This document shows, one piece after another, positions 5,360-6,222 of a stretch of DNA of 6,222 bases. Every line of letters starts with the position of its first letter. Positions within the stretch are counted from its first letter, which is position 1. This stretch comes from an uncultured bacterium. Its GTDB lineage: Bacteria; Cyanobacteriota; Vampirovibrionia; Gastranaerophilales; Gastranaerophilaceae. The stretch spans positions 1 to 6,222 of the forward strand of contig USOK01000099.1 in the NCBI GenBank assembly GCA_900556295.1, given 5' to 3'. The notes below the pieces were generated by a model. The model was not told the origin of the DNA. It searched no databases and worked only from the letters and a program-made list of their open reading frames with translations. The position numbers were made by a program, and so were the translations under genes.

Positions 5360-5469
5360 GAAGTGAATAGACTGTGTTGTAGATGAGTTGTGAATGGTGA
5401 ATAGTAAATAGTAGGTTGGGCTTTCTATTCCAACAACGTATTGTTATTAAATCAACATTGACAAATTCT
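5353..5469 (-). repeat. Dispersed intergenic repeat, copy 2
   Basis: Its reverse complement is collinear with 491-598 through three conserved blocks (5450-5469, 5390-5420, 5356-5372). The GAAGTGAGAAGTGAA start is the same GTGAGAA/GTGAAAA unit found upstream of aroC in opposite orientation: 5355-5367 is the exact reverse complement of 4283-4295. The last aroC codons and TGA stop (5357-5359) lie within it. Apart from this repeat and the promoter at 5474-5503, the 150-base gap before the next gene shows nothing else. Confidence 0.65.
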
Positions 5470-5473
5470 ATAC

Positions 5474-5503
5474 TTTACAAGCAAGAAATGCCTATGCTAG
5501 TAT
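5474..5503 (+). promoter_or_regulatory. Promoter of the BioD-like gene (leaderless geometry)
   Basis: TTTACA (5474-5479) is followed after 18 bases by TAGTAT (5498-5503), with the extended -10 TG at 5495-5496. Only 6 bases separate the -10 from the ATG at 5510, so transcription should begin at the start codon. The -10 sits in a small inverted repeat, GCTA-GTAT-TAGC (5497-5507 region). The nearby TTGACA at 5458-5463 has no -10 at a usable distance. Confidence 0.5.
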
Positions 5504-5509
5504 TAGCGT

Positions 5510-6222
5510 ATGTTAGATTTGTACGTAACTGGGGCAGATGAATATTCAAACAAAATATTTGTAACAGCAGGTTTGACCGCTACAATGCACAGCCTTGGGT
5601 ATTCTACAGGAGTTTACAAGCCTGTTGAGACCGGCGCAAATATTGTTAACGGGTTTGTTAAATCATCTGATATTGCGTTTATAAAATTTACAGATCCATA
5701 TATAAAAACATATTATTCTTATATTTTTAAGGCAAAAAATTCTCCACTTTTATCGGCTGCCGAAGAAAATACAATTATCGAAAGAAATGTAATTTTGAGA
5801 GATTTCCAAAGTATTCAGGATGTAAACGAATGTCTTGTTGTTGATGGGGTTTCAGGTTTGGCTTCGCCATTGAGTAAAAATTTTTTAGAAGAAGATATGA
5901 TAAAAAGCCTTGATTTACCATTATTAATGGTTGTTTCTGCCCAAAATTCATCTTTGAATAATGTCATTTTATCCATAAATCACGCAAAAGAAACTAATAT
6001 AAATATGCGTGGCGTTATTTTGAACAATTTCCCTAAAAACTGTGATGATGTTAACATAAAATTTATGCCCCGCTTAATTGAGGAGTATACCGGAGTGAAA
6101 ATTTTAGGAATTCTACCAAGTTTTGAAAAAAACATCAATCCAAACGATTTGATATGCGAAATATTGAATGGCGTTGATATTGAAGGAGTTTTTCAAGTTC
6201 GTATTGGTAAATTGCAAATGTA
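5510..6222 (+). CDS. Dethiobiotin synthetase-like ATPase with degraded P-loop (runs off right edge)
   Basis: Open for 237 codons from ATG 5510 to the window edge; the C-terminus is not visible. Collinear with BioD, which closes the ureido ring of dethiobiotin from 7,8-diaminononanoate, CO2 and ATP. The start is MLDLYVTGAD; YKPVETG (36-42) carries the BioD catalytic lysine at 37; SSD (52-54) keeps Asp54; NSPLLSAAEE (77-86) matches the SPHxxSAxE block; VVDGVSGL (110-117) replaces VEGAGG; LPLLMVV (136-142) and GVILNNF (168-174) follow. The P-loop is altered: BioD has GTDTxVGKT at 8-16, here GADEYSNKI, so Lys15 is kept but Gly14 is Asn and the Mg-binding Thr16 is Ile. It may be a diverged active BioD, a paralog with another substrate, or non-catalytic. 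No other biotin gene is visible. I withhold the symbol bioD for this reason. Confidence 0.8.
   Translation, partial: MLDLYVTGADEYSNKIFVTAGLTATMHSLGYSTGVYKPVETGANIVNGFVKSSDIAFIKFTDPYIKTYYSYIFKAKNSPLLSAAEENTIIERNVILRDFQSIQDVNECLVVDGVSGLASPLSKNFLEEDMIKSLDLPLLMVVSAQNSSLNNVILSINHAKETNINMRGVILNNFPKNCDDVNIKFMPRLIEEYTGVKILGILPSFEKNINPNDLICEILNGVDIEGVFQVRIGKLQM

Noticed and set aside
5493..5519. Possible dif site, since TATGTTAGAT resembles the right arm of dif
   Set aside because: Only about one half-site matches; the other arm and centre do not, and the sequence spans the -10 box and start codon of the BioD-like gene.

Overview
The window is AT-rich bacterial chromosome with the standard code (both TAA and TGA serve as stops). 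Codon use, long AT-rich spacers and an unfamiliar glycine/lysine-rich membrane protein fit a host-associated non-photosynthetic cyanobacterial relative (Gastranaerophilales/'Melainabacteria'). That placement is an inference from overall style, not from a marker gene, and other AT-rich gut lineages cannot be excluded.

Layout: (1) 1-262, minus strand: the N-terminal 87 codons of an unrecognised charged protein that leaves the window. (2) 263-769: a 507-base divergent spacer with nested foldback repeats, a short-repeat tract, and a promoter with a perfect 16-bp palindrome in front of the next gene. (3) 770-1858, plus: an unrecognised 362-residue multi-segment membrane protein, closed by a hairpin terminator. 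(4) 2022-2597, plus: beta-class carbonic anhydrase. (5) 2594-3460, minus: XerC/XerD-type tyrosine recombinase, converging on the carbonic anhydrase with a 4-base overlap of the stop codons. (6) 3461-3694: divergent promoter region holding a foldback repeat. (7) 3695-4171, plus: small exported protein, NTF2/SnoaL-like at best. (8) 4172-4303: a long inverted repeat filling the whole gap to aroC. (9) 4304-5359, plus: chorismate synthase (aroC). (10) 5360-5509: a repeat homologous, in opposite orientation, to the one in region 2. (11) 5510 to the right edge, plus: a dethiobiotin-synthetase-like protein (BioD family) with a degraded P-loop.

The genes do not form a single pathway or system. aroC (end of the shikimate pathway), carbonic anhydrase (bicarbonate supply for carboxylations), Xer recombinase (chromosome dimer resolution) and a BioD-like protein are housekeeping or near-housekeeping genes, mostly with their own promoters. 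No defence system, CRISPR array, transposase, tRNA or rRNA was seen.

The most distinctive material is non-coding. A family of G/A-rich tandem and inverted repeats (GTGAAAA/GTGAGAA units) abuts gene ends so closely that the aroC stop codon lies inside one copy. Two related copies near 490-598 and 5356-5469 are collinear in opposite orientation. Several genes have a -10 box 6-7 bases from the start codon and no Shine-Dalgarno sequence, suggesting leaderless mRNAs. The BioD-like protein lacks two canonical P-loop residues while keeping other catalytic positions.
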